Of a stretch of DNA of 64,000 nucleotides, positions 43,901 to 61,255 are shown piece by piece. Source of the DNA: Mansonella perstans (Eukaryota > Nematoda > Chromadorea > Rhabditida > Onchocercidae). The position numbers were made by a program, and so were the translations under genes. Numbering within the stretch: position 1 is the first letter of the stretch; the number at the start of each line of letters is the position of its first letter. Location: assembly GCA_037074765.1 (NCBI GenBank), contig JBAMDO010000088.1, positions 1-64,000 on the forward strand. The letters are read 5' to 3'. The notes beneath the pieces were generated by a model. It had not been told where the DNA came from. It worked only from the letters and a program-made list of their open reading frames with translations, and did not search any database.

Positions 43901-46900
43901 TTATATCATTGTAAAGAATGTGAATAATTGGCGAAATACGGAAGTTATTGAAATACGAAAAACAATTCTGCTTCCTTTCACCTATAAAGAATTTCTGTTC
44001 ATCATCAGGTAACTGATATCTTGCCTAGTAAAGTTCTACTTAACAGCCATGCACAAATGTAAAATAGTAAGCGATTCTGGCTGCCTCTGCATTTCATTTT
44101 TTTATAAATGATTTCATCAAATAATTTTCATCATTTACTCTCATTACTTTCCAAATATTATTTTCTTTGTAATTACAAGAAACACTTTTAGAACAATTTC
44201 AATTTATCAGTTAATAATATTTGCATTGTCACACTTTTTTCCTATAAAATTAAACTGACAAAACATCATCATGGAAGTGGTATCCACTGCAGTGGCAATT
44301 GTAAAGCTATCTCTGCAATACGAAAATCCGGATATATTATTTTCTGTGATGTAAGAACCGAGAAGTACAAAAGTAGAATTTTGCTTGATCAACCTGCAAG
44401 ATAAATTAAAATAAACATGCAGTTTCTTGCAAAAGAGAATTATTCAATGCGAAACATTTGGAGATATATTTACTCCAAAAAAATGAAAAAAAAGTACAAA
44501 TTGAAGTAGTATATTTACAATCAAAAAATTAATGTGAAACTTTCAGTTTATCAAAAATTTGATTAATTTTCAATTTTGTTATTAAGCATTGTATTGTTGA
44601 ATATATTATATGGCCCTGTTACTGTCATCGCAAAAAATTTGCTGAGTTTTATCACTTTATGTCACATCGTCATTTCTTTGTTGATTTTTATTCTCTTATG
44701 CAAACAATGTCCGCTAATCAAACATTGCCAGTTTGCATATGTCTCACATATTTTTTCACTTGTAAGTTAGGCAAACGGATTAATTGGATTGAGAAAAAAG
44801 TTAAGATATCGTGTCGGTATCACTTCACATATTCCACTTTTTCTTCTTTGGCACTGATTTGCTGTTTTTTTCCCTAGTTCTCTTTTTTCTATGAATCATT
44901 TATGTGAATTGTGGTCTAGTTTAGTTTTATTGAAAAATGTTTCGAAATAATGAGTTATTTATTGTCAGTTTAGTAATAGACAATCGTGATAATTTTTGCT
45001 TCATGACATAAAAACGATAAGAAGACAAGATAAGCTTTGATAATGGTCTAGCACTATCTTGAATTTTCCGGTTAGCCAGTAGTCTATGTTAATCCATTTA
45101 TGGTGGCACTAGCGATTAATGATATAGTTGGAAATAATAAAACTTATTTACATTTCAGTGTATCAGTGTAACAAAAGCATTTTAAAGCTTTTTTTCTCTT
45201 TCCTTTCAAAAACGAGGAGTGAGAAAATTATATAGGCCAAGAAACTGGCTATTAGTTGTGCTTGGCGTCTTTTCTTTCGCATTGCTGTTTTGTTTTTCTG
45301 TTTCTCATTTCGCCTTTTTTGAAATTAAAGTTAAAAATTCTTTTATTATCGCTTCAAAATTAAGCTATTACAGAATGATTATGAAAGATTTCTCAATCTG
45401 ATAACTGTCGCTCTGCCCGATGTTCTGTTCTGACCGGTAGACCTTCGCCTATCGTTTCCTATTTGGCATAAATGCTCACATAAGCAATGTGAAGTGAGGC
45501 TTATCACATGCATCACTGTCTATAAAATCTTGTCTCGACAGATCAAACATTTTCAGAAAGAATTACTCTTTTACTAACCTTTCCATTTTGATAAAGTTGA
45601 TGAATTTAGTTCATTTTAAGGTCACATATGCTATTTACGTTTGGATTGAACGAATGATTGGCAATTGAAGATTAAAATATCCCATCCATTTGTCTTCCTT
45701 ATAATGACTTTTTTCTTTAAATGTATTCCCATCTGCACTTATTTTTACTATTTATTCCTGATCAGGTCACTCTCCATTATTTCATTCAAATTTCGAACTG
45801 GTTTGCTGTTATATGTCAATTTTAACTGATTAATGAATATGAATAGATTGGCTTGTTATGGGAGAGGTAGATTAGAACGTTCTTCTAGTTACCATTCTTT
45901 CGAAAAGCTAACTTTTTGCATTAATCGGAAAATTAATTTGCTGGTCCATTGATGCACTTATTCATCTCTCAATTCTCTCAATCTCGAAGCTCAACCGTAT
46001 CAAATTAATGAACAAATCACAAAACGAAACTGAATCTGTAATTATACTGAGTGTTAAAACTGATTTAAAACCAAATCCTTCTTGCATCAAATCTATCAAG
46101 TCGACCAAATCTCTTCTTGAACTATAAGCACTAGCAGGAGGATGGCAGTGCTCACAGATATTATAGTATAAAATTGACTTTGAAATCGGATAGAAGTGGG
46201 CCATACCTTCAATTAATTTTTTTTCGATAGCTATCCGGTCGAATACGTCAGAAGAGTATTCTTCCTTTATTTGCTACAACAGTATGTCGTCTAACGGCTA
46301 CCAGTGTGTAATCATATCTTTTCATATTTTGTCGCACATTGTGACACCCAACTATAGTTTCCCGTTCTTCATATTTAACATACTTCACACACTGCTCAGT
46401 GTAGCGCTGACTCAGAATAGTAACCGGATGGAAGATATTGAAGCATGACCTATAACCAGTGCTGGTCGGTCAGCTTAATTAACCAAAAGAAACTTTCGTA
46501 AATAATTTTCTTAACTAATGTTTTAATTTATCTGTTGTCGTAATATCTTCTGATAAAGATGCTCTACGATATTAAGAGTAGTGGGAAGAAGAAGGGCAGT
46601 CAGCCAACTAAATTAGAATGGTGGTTACGGTTGAAGAGTCTAAAATCACGTGTGTAAGGGTTTTTCCGAGTAATTATTTTAAAATTACAATTCAAGTACT
46701 AGTTACTTTTGTCTGCGAAATAAAAATTCAAAAATTGTTTTATTTTTTTTAATCAAATATGCAGCTATATCGGATATGCCTTTTACATATATTTAAGCTA
46801 AGAAATTAGCTCTTCCGGTTCTTTCGATGCAAGCATATCCTGAAATCGATATAGAGAAAGATTGTTGAAAATAGCAGAATTATTTGTAAATAAATATTGC

Positions 46901-48095
46901 TTGTTGTGAATAATTTTGATCTAGAGTCATATATAAGCCACTGAACTTCGCTTCAGTTCAATTCAAGTCCAATTATTTCAGTTCGAGCAAGTTCATATCA
47001 GTTCATCCAATTCGATTTCTATTCCTCATTCCAACAATTCGCAATAAACTCGAACTTCAAAGAATGCCTTTCAATTTAGCCATAATGCCTTTACTTTTTT
47101 TGTTCATTTCTATTATTTTCTTAAATACTTCCATCAGTCTTATAACTAAGCAGTCTTTGCTTCCATTTTCTTCTCCTCTTACTTTCCTAGCAATTTGTTC
47201 AAAGTAGCATATGCAAAAGCTGAATTGATTGGCGCTTTTTCACTTCTCTTTTATGTTTAACTATCATCATCTCTTGCTTTTCCCTCTTATAATCAAATAT
47301 TTATCGATCATTAACTCCCAAACAAATACGCAATTCAAAAACTCAATTCAAATTTCCAAATTAGACGCACTTAAAATTCAAACAAGTACTTACTGTTTGA
47401 GACTTTAGAAATCGATTTATCTTAGCGACCCAATCACTTTAAGTAACTTGGTCTCTCCTAGTAAGCGAATTTACATTTTTATGTAGATTTCTTTTCTTTG
47501 CGTCTAATACAATAACTTTCATAACCTGTCCACTTCTGATCTCTGTTAATACTTTAATACTTTTACTTTACTTTTTTTTATTGAATCATCTCATACACTT
47601 TCAATTCCAATCATCAATCATCCGTCGAAAACAATTTCAAGCGTCTGAAAGACGAAATAAAATAGACGGAGAAGCGTGATACGAAGAACCAGATAGGCAG
47701 TAATTAAATATCAGAATCCTGTGATAGTGCTGGAATAGCATAAGAATTCCTGTATATTACTTTAAAGAGTATTAATGGACAACTTTGAAAGTTTGCGTTC
47801 GAAAAATTGAAATAATAAAACCATGCAAAAAAGGAATAGGCACTGCAATTTTCTCTTCACATACATCATTCCCTCTACACACAATGATGTGCTGCGATAG
47901 TATTGATGGTTGATTGTATTTGATGATGTGGAATAAGTTCCACGCAGTTTTTTCGCTCCTTCCGGTTCCTTCGTTATTATATAGTCTTTCAATAGAAAAT
48001 TTCAGCATTAGATCAGAATAACATAATATTTTTATAAGTGGCACTATTCCGGCATATCACCACTAATCTTCTGCTCAATCTTATCTTTATTTAAA
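37984..48095. other. 10-kb gene desert with simple repeats
   Basis: No exon chain or RNA gene was recognised. The region holds an AAC/GCA trinucleotide tract (about 38094-38275), an A tract (39421-39444), a GA run (about 39575-39590), T tracts (about 37985-38010 and 39730-39750) and uniformly AT-rich sequence. Small ORFs such as 42048-42350 (minus, 100 residues) and 45219-45401 (plus, one hydrophobic segment after YRPRNW) have neither splice support nor a recognisable domain. Confidence 0.45.
38094..38275 (+). repeat. Imperfect AAC/CAA trinucleotide repeat
   Basis: Runs of AGCAACAGCAACAGCAA, AGCAACAACAACGACGGC and AACAACAACAGCAATAACAA over about 180 bases, interrupted by TAG and TGA in each long frame, so probably non-coding. 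Confidence 0.85.
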
Positions 48096-48235
48096 ATGAA
48101 TCTCGATAAATTTATATGCTACGAGTTAGTCGAATTAAGTCATCGTTCCGGCTATGACACTATCACCCATGGGAAGGATCAAACAATCTTAATGACCACG
48201 CCAGCCAATTTTAATGGTCATTTTCAATATCATTG
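48096..48235 (+). other. Candidate first exon of the PDZ scaffold gene
   Basis: An open stretch begins MNLDKFICYELVELSHRSGY and ends before a good donor (TG/GTAATG at 48236). It has coding character and sits just upstream of exon 48350. It ends in phase 2, however, while the next exon needs phase 0. Either an exon is missing between them, an indel is present, or this exon belongs to another transcript. Confidence 0.4.
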
Positions 48236-48349
48236 GTAATGTTTTTTCTTCGATGAAATTGTTGAAATATTCATTGGTGAAAACAAAGAAAAAAACAATA
48301 ATTAATCCATATCAATAATAGGGTTGAAATCATAAATTAATTGGTTAAG

Positions 48350-51300
48350 TGCCGAATTCCAATCACTTCTTTATCATCACCATTGCACATCCCATTTTGC
48401 AAATCAGATGTCGAGGCCGAAGATTCATTTATAAATGAATGGATAAATAAATCTAAGATTTATTTCTCAAAGTCCTCCTCTACAAGAAATTCGGTATTGC
48501 CCAAGCAACATGTTTTTTGGAGAGAAATGCAACTGTAAATGTATTTCGGCAGTAATTTTAAAGCATTGATCTGTTCTGTTTATTTCGTCCCCAGTATTAA
48601 TCCGTCCAGTTTCTTTCGTTTATCAAATAATTAAGTGATGAATGTTGAAAGTTTATTCTTAATAAGTGTAAGTAACCAGATTTAATCAGAGCTCGTACCG
48701 ATAACTTTGTTTACTTATGTGATCTAAATCTTTTTCGTTTTTGCTGCTGTTGGCTTCTACAGAACATTTTGAATCCATACTGAATCAATGCGATTTTGAT
48801 TAAACCAGATCAATAATTAAATGAATCATCATGATAAGTAAAGCGATTTCGAGTTTATGCTTGAATTTGAATCGTTCGAAATTGGATCATCAAACATATC
48901 ATGGCAAGCAAAAGAATCAGGAAAGGCTATTTTAAGAAGAAATCTAAATAATATTTTCCAGATGGGATGGCTTGCTTTGTTGTTTGTCGAGAATTTATGC
49001 TTTTGCAATAAATCCTGCACCTGACTGAATGTTGTTTATCTTCACAAAATTCATATTACTTCTGAAAAAACTACTATTTAATAAAATATAGAGAAAGAAA
49101 AAACAAAATAAAATTTTAATACTACGTAAATTTCGAAATTTCCACTGATAGTACAGCTTGACACGTTTACGTTTGTGGATGGCAATTAGGAATTGGATGT
49201 AAAATCTCCGAAGTTTTGCATATTAAATAGAATAATAGAAAAAACATTGGAAATATTGAGCACTCAAGTGGCAAATCTCAAATCTGAAAGGAAAATAAAT
49301 AAGTCTTGAGAGATAGATGATCATCTCATCTCCAAGTCATCCTATTTCTCTTTCTATCTCTAGACCTCACTCTACTATTTATATTCTATCATTTGCATGA
49401 AAGTTTTCATTTAATTGTGCCATTAATGATTTATCCATCTCTATCAGTGAATGGCCTCATCTCCCGCAAGTTTATTTCCCACGATTACTATACAGTTTTT
49501 TCCCTGCATATTACTATCTCATGTTGGGATAATATGAGTAATATTCTCATAAAGTGCCACAAATTTTGGTACACTTGAAAGTTCTGATCCTTTCATATTA
49601 TCAATCCCTTCTTATAGCTATGTTACCAGCAAAGTTTTCATATTTAATAAGTAAATTACTGATCAACAAAGTAAAACTCTTATCATGGAATCTAATCATA
49701 GAGGTCACCTCGGAAAAACTTGAACCGATCGGTGCGGAAATTTCTGATATAAACATAATCATTTTGTTGTTCCAACAAAATGTCTGCAATAAAAAGCGAT
49801 TTCTTCCTCTAATCATAAACTACATTCCTTCTATGCAGAATTTCCCGTACCTATGAGAAAAGCAAATATGTGTATAAAGTGATGTCTACGAGTAACATCC
49901 ACTTATGTGCTTCAATCTCAAGCCGCTTTTGGGAGGTTGAACTTCAAAAGTTTTTAGTGGCGTCACCGAATAAAACCATTTATGATAAATTCAGAATATC
50001 AGCAAAGCGGCAAATTTGAACTGTTGCGAAGGGGTAGAATGATTTTTCTGCCTTTTTTCCATTTTAATCTTGGTTTTGTGAAATTCCAAATTTTACAATC
50101 ATGAAGTGATTTCCAATTTTCGAGTCCTTCAAGATGAATTCCGAGTTCATTTTTAAAAAATATTAATTAATCAAGTCTTATTTCATCTATTTCACAGAGA
50201 ATCGTCTGAGAAACTCCGTAGATATATTTATGCACACAAATTTAAATAATGTTTTAGGTTATATTCAAAATCCCACAACCCTGGCGAAAGTACCTCCGAT
50301 ACCACCACCAAAGCCGAAGACATATCAGTTGCAACAACATGGTCAGATTACTAAATTTGGACATCCCTCAAGAAGTACTGCTGGTAATGTTAGATTTCAA
50401 AACTTTTGTAAATTTGTCATTTATTTATTTACTGCTATTTGTTGACATGTACTTTCTCTTCACCTGTCCCTCATCAATCACCCGGCAAATCATGAAGCCG
50501 CAGAAGAACTACTTCAGATTGCCAAATAATATAGAAACATGAACTGAAAGAGACGCTGGTATCCAATCTTACAGTTATGAAGGTGATGATCATTTTGTTA
50601 AATATCATAGCAAAATAAGGTCGAAAGGACTATGCTAATGATCCAGAAAACATGATTTCTATAGCTTCAATTCAGTTTACTGCAGGCTGATAATAAATGA
50701 CACTTCCAAAAAGATGTGATGCTGAGAATGGATTTGAAAACGGGACATGAAAACGAGGATTAGGCATGAGCTTGAATAAAAGGACTGATACAAAGGATCT
50801 TCCATCTCTTAGCGCACTTTTATTCAGTTCCCTTCGCTTAACGTATCCGTTTCGTTCCTTCAAAATCATTATCACCTAATAGAACATCATTCTATTTCTC
50901 TGTTCCTTTTTTCTTTCTTCTTCTCGATACTCTGTGCTTGTAGTGAAATATTACATAAAGAAATGTTGCACAGAATTGAGAAATACTTAGTTGGATAATT
51001 GCAACAGATGATTTTACAATTTGAGAGTGAATTTATTGAAATTATTTACTTCCGAAAGGACTCAAACTTATGCTCGAACAGTAAACAAGTCAGTGTCGTT
51101 GGAAACGGTTAGATACGTTTTAAAATGTTCGACAAGTTTCGTTATTGATATGAATCTAACAGTTCCTACAAGCACTGGATCTTAATTTTCATTGATTTCT
51201 TGAACAACTCAAGATGATATGCAGTACGATTGTTGAGACTACTCAGGTGAATAGTTAATATGACTAGGTTCACGTTCAGTTCATCAAATCTAATAGAGAA

Positions 51301-54300
51301 AAGTGGTATTGGAATGCTCATGCAACATAGGTAAAACTTTTATATAAATTAACATCATTGTAACATCATTGATACAACTTTCCTTTGATAAAGTAATTTG
51401 CAGGCATTCAGTTACCTCCAGCGCCAGGCGATAGTGATACTGATTCGGGTATATGCGCCGATTCCGACAATCAGTTATCACCACGCCATATTAATGTAGA
51501 TATTAAGCTGAAAAAACTACAGTATGAATTCGAAATCCCCCCATACCGCGAGAGTCTAACGCCGGAAAGTGCGGGGTATGATCTTTTTTACTCTATAATG
51601 TAAAACTATGGTATGTCTGTGGTTTAAATTTTCGCATGACAAATTCTCTTCACTGAGAAACTTGGAAAGAATATCTTTATCCAGATCAGATTGCTTTATA
51701 AAATGTAACCCCATTAGACTTTAGAAATATTCTCTTTTCTCTTCCTGTTGTAATGGCATAGAGGAAATTCACAATGAAAAAAACCATTGTACACATTTGT
51801 TGAATCATTCAACACTTGATCCTTGACAATAATGCATTTGAAGGATATGGTACAGTTGACAATTAACTCAAGAAAAACTGTGGACAGACTAATTAACTAG
51901 TCCATGTTATTGGAACCTTTGGCATTTAATAGTGCTAAAGATGAATAGAAAATGATTATACGAAAATATCGCTTGATGGCTGGCATTTCCTAAAAACTGC
52001 TTATAAAGTTGCTCATAAACTTTTGAATCAGAAGACTTTCATTATTCACTGTGCGGGAGACTTTAAATTATGAAATTGGAAGATAAGAAAGGCAACAGAT
52101 GACAATATAATGAAAACAAAGACATTAAAGATGTAAGTGGAAAAAAGGAAAGAAGGAAAAGAAGTTGTTGTGGGAATTGAATTAAATTAATGATGTATAA
52201 CGGATTAAAAATATCCGTTCTACTGGAAATAATAAAGTGAGGAATTTCATTCCTTATTGAGAAATGAAACTTCCTCACTTCATCATTCATCATTCTTCTT
52301 TCTTAAAGCATTTAGATTCTTTCATCTTTTTGTTGACTACAATAAATTACTGTTTTCTATTTATCATTTCCAAAGTTACTGCGTTACTGCTAGTAATTTG
52401 TTTGTTAATTGGATAAGGACACTGCCACTACACCTCTCACGACAATATTGAATGGTGTTTGCTTCCACTTATTCTCTCAGAATTACGTAAGCAACATTTG
52501 TAAGAGGGAGGATTGCACGTTTTGGTATGTACTGGAATAAATTTCAGATGATAAGGAAGAACAAATTTAATTTTTTTAGGAGAGTGCCCACAAATTTATC
52601 ACCAATTTCACGCCAAAAACGTTTACCGGAAATACCAAAAACGGATTGCCGTAATAGCTCTACAACAAGGAACGGAAAACAGCACCGTGTCCGATTTGCA
52701 GATCAGGTATTCATAGTCTTTGAGGCTAGAATTTAGATTTAATTATTGCAGAAAATGCAGGCTAATTGTCTCAACCGGTAAATTTTAGATACGCCATAGA
52801 ATAAGGTTAATATTAATACCAAAATTAAAGTTCATGAAGTGTTTCTGAAAAAGTTGCATGATCAGGTTGAGATATTCGCTCACACAAAAAGTAAATCCAT
52901 ATAGAAAGACATGAAGTTAGGGACAGACCTATCACTTATCTTAGACCACGATCGTGATATCGAGCTTTTGATCGAGGAGCATAAAAATGTCAAAAAAATT
53001 TTTCTAAATGAATAAAAGTAGGCGAATAACAATCATCACCAATGCTATATATAAATTTTTGTGTGAAAGAACCGGATCAGAGTCTCGAGATTTAATGTCT
53101 AAGTTTTCAACCCAAAATCGAACTCAAAAATCGAGAGAACTTTTTTAATAATTATCTTTTATTATTATTTATTTTTATAATTATTACTAAAAGATTTTAT
53201 CAACGGATGACAATTCGTCGTACTCTTCATCTGGTTGGGATAATACCGATCTGGTCGGTGTTCATAATTATGGCACTAATTATTCTGACTGCTTTCTTCA
53301 TTGTTCCATCACGAGAGCAGCGTCAATGACATCGAGAGTGTCGGCAACCAAACCTAATCAGCTACTACAGGCAGTCTTTAACAGCAATAATAGTGGTATC
53401 ATCAATGAACTTTCAGCCCAGCAACATGTCGACGATCAGTTCAACTTTGGTATCCATTTTAAGCAATAAAATTTGTTAGATAACAAGAATGCTCGGCAAA
53501 TTTTTATTGCTCCATTTTACAAATAATCTCAGTCCAGAATCAAACCTCGTTCGTCTCTTTTCAATTTTTTATCAAAGGAATTTTTCGTTTTTAACTGAGA
53601 GGTAAAGATAAATGTGCTAAATAACTAATTTGATGAATGAATCCGGATTCAGACTGTAGAAATTTATTGGAAGTGTTTTGTTGGTATCTAATTAAGATGA
53701 ATACTGCGATTGGCTGAGTATTCGGTCATCTTCAAATAATGTGAAGCGCATACCAAAAAATCGAATAGCAGCATGCAGAAACCGATGCAAACCTTTCAAT
53801 TAATTCATCTGTCAACTGGACGAATTAGATCAAAATTAACTTAGAGGAAATCCCTTCATGTCATTAGATCCTTGCTATCACACGGAAATTAAAACGATTT
53901 CAAAGATAGCTTCCCGCATAACTTGCAGAAGTAAGCGCGATTTCTTCATCTATTACAGGTCATAGTAACAATTCTGAACCAAAGCATCAAATCAGTGGAT
54001 ATTATGAGAATGACGATATTGCTTCAGCACCTCTACCTCAATCATCACCAGACCATTCTGCGGTTGTGACAAGGCTTAGACGTAGTGATGATCAGCGCCC
54101 CACTCATTCAAATGTATTGCTTTCAATCATCTTATCTTGTGAAATCATTTAGAATTAATTTATCACTATCATAGACTCTTACCGTAACAATTTCCGCTTA
54201 AATTGTTATTTGTTGTGAATATAAGGAAGCACGCAACATGTCAACGTTGAATTGAAATTCTAAATCAATTATGAGATTTTGGATGGAGTTATGAGAAGTA

Positions 54301-56798
54301 AGCAATGCTTGTTGATGAGCAATAAGCATTTGTATCCATCATATATGACTATATATAACCAGGATATTCTGTCCTTTAATAGTTTTTCAAAGAAACTAAG
54401 TTGAAATTGTGGAAAAAGAGTTAAAAAGAATTCTTGTTTGGAATTCTTCTAACAAAAGTACAAGTTATACCGTGACATGCAATAACTTAATCTTTCGAGA
54501 GAAAGACGAGGTTCAAATTTTTTCCAGGACCCATCTTTTCGAAAAATGCGTTTCCATAATCGTTCGACATCGTTAGCCCGATGTGCGCATCATCAATCAG
54601 TCGCTTTAGAGATACGCCGCGAAACCACCGATTGCAGTTATCCACTGCACGGCTATTCATCATATATGGTCAGCATATGAAAATAAAGCGAAGTTAAATA
54701 ATAATTAGAAAGAGTACAATTCGTAAATTTTAAATAACTATTTTTCATAGATTGTTTAATCCATATTAAAAGCCTCAACTATAATTTATACATTATAATA
54801 CATTCGATGCTGGAATATATTTTTACCAAAAAGTTCCATTATTAAAATCAGAATACAATGAATTTGTTAAACTGATTGGGAACCATCCGATAGTTGCTAG
54901 AATAAAGATGGCAAGATATTTTTTTTTTTTTTTGGAACTGCAAGCAATGCGAACAAACTTTATTTCGACATTTAATGAAGAGCTAGCAAAAGATAGATCA
55001 AAATTAAATGGTTAGGTATTGCTCACTCCTAAGATACTGTAATTTGGCGTTCTTGTACAGTGTTCAGTTGTATTATGACTATATGCATAATGTGCATTGA
55101 GACTTCGCGAAATCTTGGTGATCTGCCGAACATTTCCATCATTTCAAACTTGACTGAACAATAAGTTAATACACGATGCATTTGAAATTCAATAAAATAA
55201 TCTGTCAGTTACAATTAAAAATTTACAAAATTTGCAACATAAGCAGTACTAAACGGATGAGGCCTCTAGAAAGTGCAATGATTAGTAATTGGCAGTTGTA
55301 GCGATTAAAATCATCAATTCGTTATCAAATTCGCTGTATGTAGTCTTATAAGCATTTTATTATGTTCTTAGAAAAACCCCCTCAACAAACAAAAGTAAAG
55401 CCGTATTAATGCCAACTTTAAATTTCGAATTGAATTCAAAAATTACAAATAGTTGTTTTTGTTTCAGCCAGAAGATGAAACTACCATAAATGCACACTTG
55501 ATGCGTAGTGTTGATAATCTAAGTATTACGGAGAGAGACCACGATTCATTTACAAGAGGTACGTACTTAAACTGCAGACGTCGTCTTCCGGATTTACCAC
55601 CCGATTATGCTACATATAATGTAGCTGCTAAACAACCTGGATTTGGTAGGCAAAGGTTTGTATTTTACTTTTTATCTACTGCAAGAATGGACACATTTAT
55701 AAATTAAATCTTTCACATTCAATTTAATTCAATCCTTCTCCGTTTCCAGAATAGCTGAACAACTGAGCTGAAAACTTGCTCTATAACAGAGCAACAGTGA
55801 ACTTCATCCAAACAAAAGTTAATTTTCGGAGGCGCTGAAAGAATTGAATTAATTTATAAGTCTTCCAGTAATTTTCCTATGAATCCTCACTGGTCTTTGT
55901 AAAAAGGCGTTTTAATGATAACTGCTGGAATGTGCATCTCTCGAATAAGAAATAAACTTACGCACTGCAGGAGGATACGGAGAGCAGGCGTTAAATGTCG
56001 TTCACGAAGTGTTGGTCATCCATTCGATCCTAAAATGGCCGACAGATATATGAATAGCGATATTTCTTTATCTCATTGGTATATTGCCATTTTTGTTTGA
56101 TAAATTTTACACCTTTCTGTGAATGATCTCTCACCTCACATAGTTGGCTTCTGGCTAGCAAACACAAACACCAGATAGGGTGAGGAATATGCTACCTTGA
56201 GTCATCATAGTAAATGTTAAGCTATACTGTCCAAAACTAATGTTAATATTTATTGCTAATCAATGACCTTTTTACCTTACAGGTCACATTTACCAGCTGT
56301 TCGAGCTCAACTGGTTGCTCTCGATCATAGAGGCTTGCGAATCGTTCTAATTGAAAAGCTTCAACCAGGCCCATTTGGTTTTTATATTGCCACTGGAATA
56401 CTCAACCAAAAAAGTGGTATATTCTCATTGTTTAGCATGTTCAATATTCTCTAGAGCCTTATGTTCCGAAAGCTGATCTGATTAACTGGAACGCATCAAT
56501 AAATCTCTCTTGCACTGATAATTGATTTTGAAAACAAGTTTTAGGATCATAAAATTAACCATAGAAAAATATACAGCTAATCAAGATTTTTTCTCAAGCT
56601 CTAGTTCTCTCAGGAATCTTCATCTCCAGAATATCACTACCTTCGCTTGCATCGGTGCTATCAGTAGGCGATGAAATCATCTATGTGGAAGATGAGCTGG
56701 TCAAAGGAGAAGATTTGGAATATGTTCAGGCATTAATTACTGACAAAATCAGAGTGAAGATTGTTCTTCTACCAATAGTTCGATCAAATGCGTATTGA
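48350..56798 (+). CDS. Proline-rich scaffold protein with one C-terminal PDZ domain (5' end unresolved)
   Basis: Twelve exons join in phase: 48350-48534, 50198-50217, 50258-50383, 51404-51575, 52580-52706, 53194-53449, 53959-54113, 54528-54668, 55468-55655, 55971-56078, 56283-56416 and 56614-56798, giving about 598 residues plus a missing start. The first 500 residues are low-complexity and polar, with a proline-rich SH3-ligand-like PPIPPPKPK early on and RRLPDLPPDY later. The end is a PDZ domain: VLIEKLQPGPFGFYIATG (carboxylate loop GPFGFYI), GIFISRISLPSLASVLSVGD, EIIYVEDELVKGEDL and VKIVLLP. The GFYI/GIFISRI pattern resembles PAR-6-type PDZ domains, but no PB1 or CRIB domain is present. PDZ domains bind C-terminal peptides at membranes and junctions; the partner is unknown. 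I do not recognise an orthologue. Confidence 0.82.
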
Positions 56799-58241
56799 CA
56801 TACTTATTTTCTAGCACTTATGTTTGTTGAACAAATAAGATCGTATGTTTGAACCCCAATCGAATTAACTTCAACTTAATGCTTTTTATGAAGATTCTCA
56901 TTTTGATATTCGATTTTTATTTCATAAATGCATTAAGATTGCTCCATTCAAACTATTTCTATCAGTAAATAAGAATTAGTTGCTAGAAATAGCTATCTGG
57001 ATAAGTAGCTTCACTTTATTCAACATTCGTGTTTCGCTATTTGTAGCTTATATAACCTTCCCACTCTTACTGCTTCAGTAAAACATGAGAACCACTTTTG
57101 TCATCTCATCATTACCAGTTGTTATATCGATCTTCTTAAATTTCAAGAAAGTTGCTAATGTTATCCATTTCCGTTATGTTTCAATACTCGACTACCACAA
57201 AATATACTCGCTCATCAGTTGTCAACATTTCTATAAATAATAAAATGCACCACAATAATTTTTTCTCGATACTTCAGAATTAGGAAGGAATTAACAAATT
57301 ATTTCGAATCAGATATGACCTTACCATATGCCCCTTCCAGAATGAAATTCATCCAGCAGTGCACACCTCTACATAATGATAATGTCTATATACTAAATAT
57401 AAACTAAGCGAATAGCTTTCCAAAAAAATATTATTTTCGATACAAGACGTGAACCACTTTGTTCATCAGCGGAACGGTTTTACTGATTTATTGGGTTACC
57501 TATGTGTCTTAACGACATCAAATTTCTTGAAAATCTATCAGATCCATTAATGTTCGACTGTATCTAGTGGGCAGATCTATTGAATGTTTTTCATATGAAA
57601 TGATGTAAACGTTCACAGGAGTAACTTGTTCATCGTACTTTCTTCTCTCTCCAAAAGAAATTGACTGAAAAAGAAAATTTACTTCAAAAAACTATTAAAT
57701 GCTCTTTCCAAATTATTTCATTTTATGTTTCAATATATCTATCCTGCAATGTTATTTTAGTGTGAAATATTGTGTATGATCACTAAATTCATCATTAATC
57801 CTCATTCTTTAAAGTTTGATTCTTTCTTTTTTTTGGAATGATTGAATCTTCTTTTTTTATTTAAACACAATGTGAGCCTTTAATTAGCAATAGATTTTTA
57901 AAAGGACACCACTGTAAAAATCAAACTGGGAAATATTACACGATGGAAAAGCAAAAAACCAAAAATGTAACAAGCAATAATAAATAATGACAAAACCGAT
58001 TTTTGATATACGCAAAAAACTTATTTGCATCCGTATATCAAGCAATTATAAGTTACTAATGCTTTTTTCAGAAAATCAGCAAGTGAAAAGTTACAGAAGT
58101 ATTGCAAAAACATATATACTTTGAACTTTTACAATTTGATGTCTACGAATTTTGAAAATTTCGAAAGACATCAAGAAAATTTACTCCTCAGCCCACTTAC
58201 CAAAAAACCTTATTATAAATCACAAGATTTAGCATCATCAT
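56799..58241. other. Intergenic region between convergent genes
   Basis: The 3' ends of the PDZ gene (+) and the aminotransferase (-) face each other. No exon or RNA gene was recognised. Confidence 0.5.

Positions 58242-61255
<3,014 letters not shown>

Noticed and set aside
45219..45401. 60-residue plus ORF with a signal-anchor-like segment
   Set aside because: Opens at GTG with no ATG nearby in frame and no usable donor; a hydrophobic run is expected by chance in T-rich DNA.
48829..49036. Minus-strand exon-like stretch (VQDLLQKHKF...) with an acceptor-like TTCAGTCAG, in the first intron of the PDZ gene
   Set aside because: Single isolated stretch with no partner exon or recognised family.
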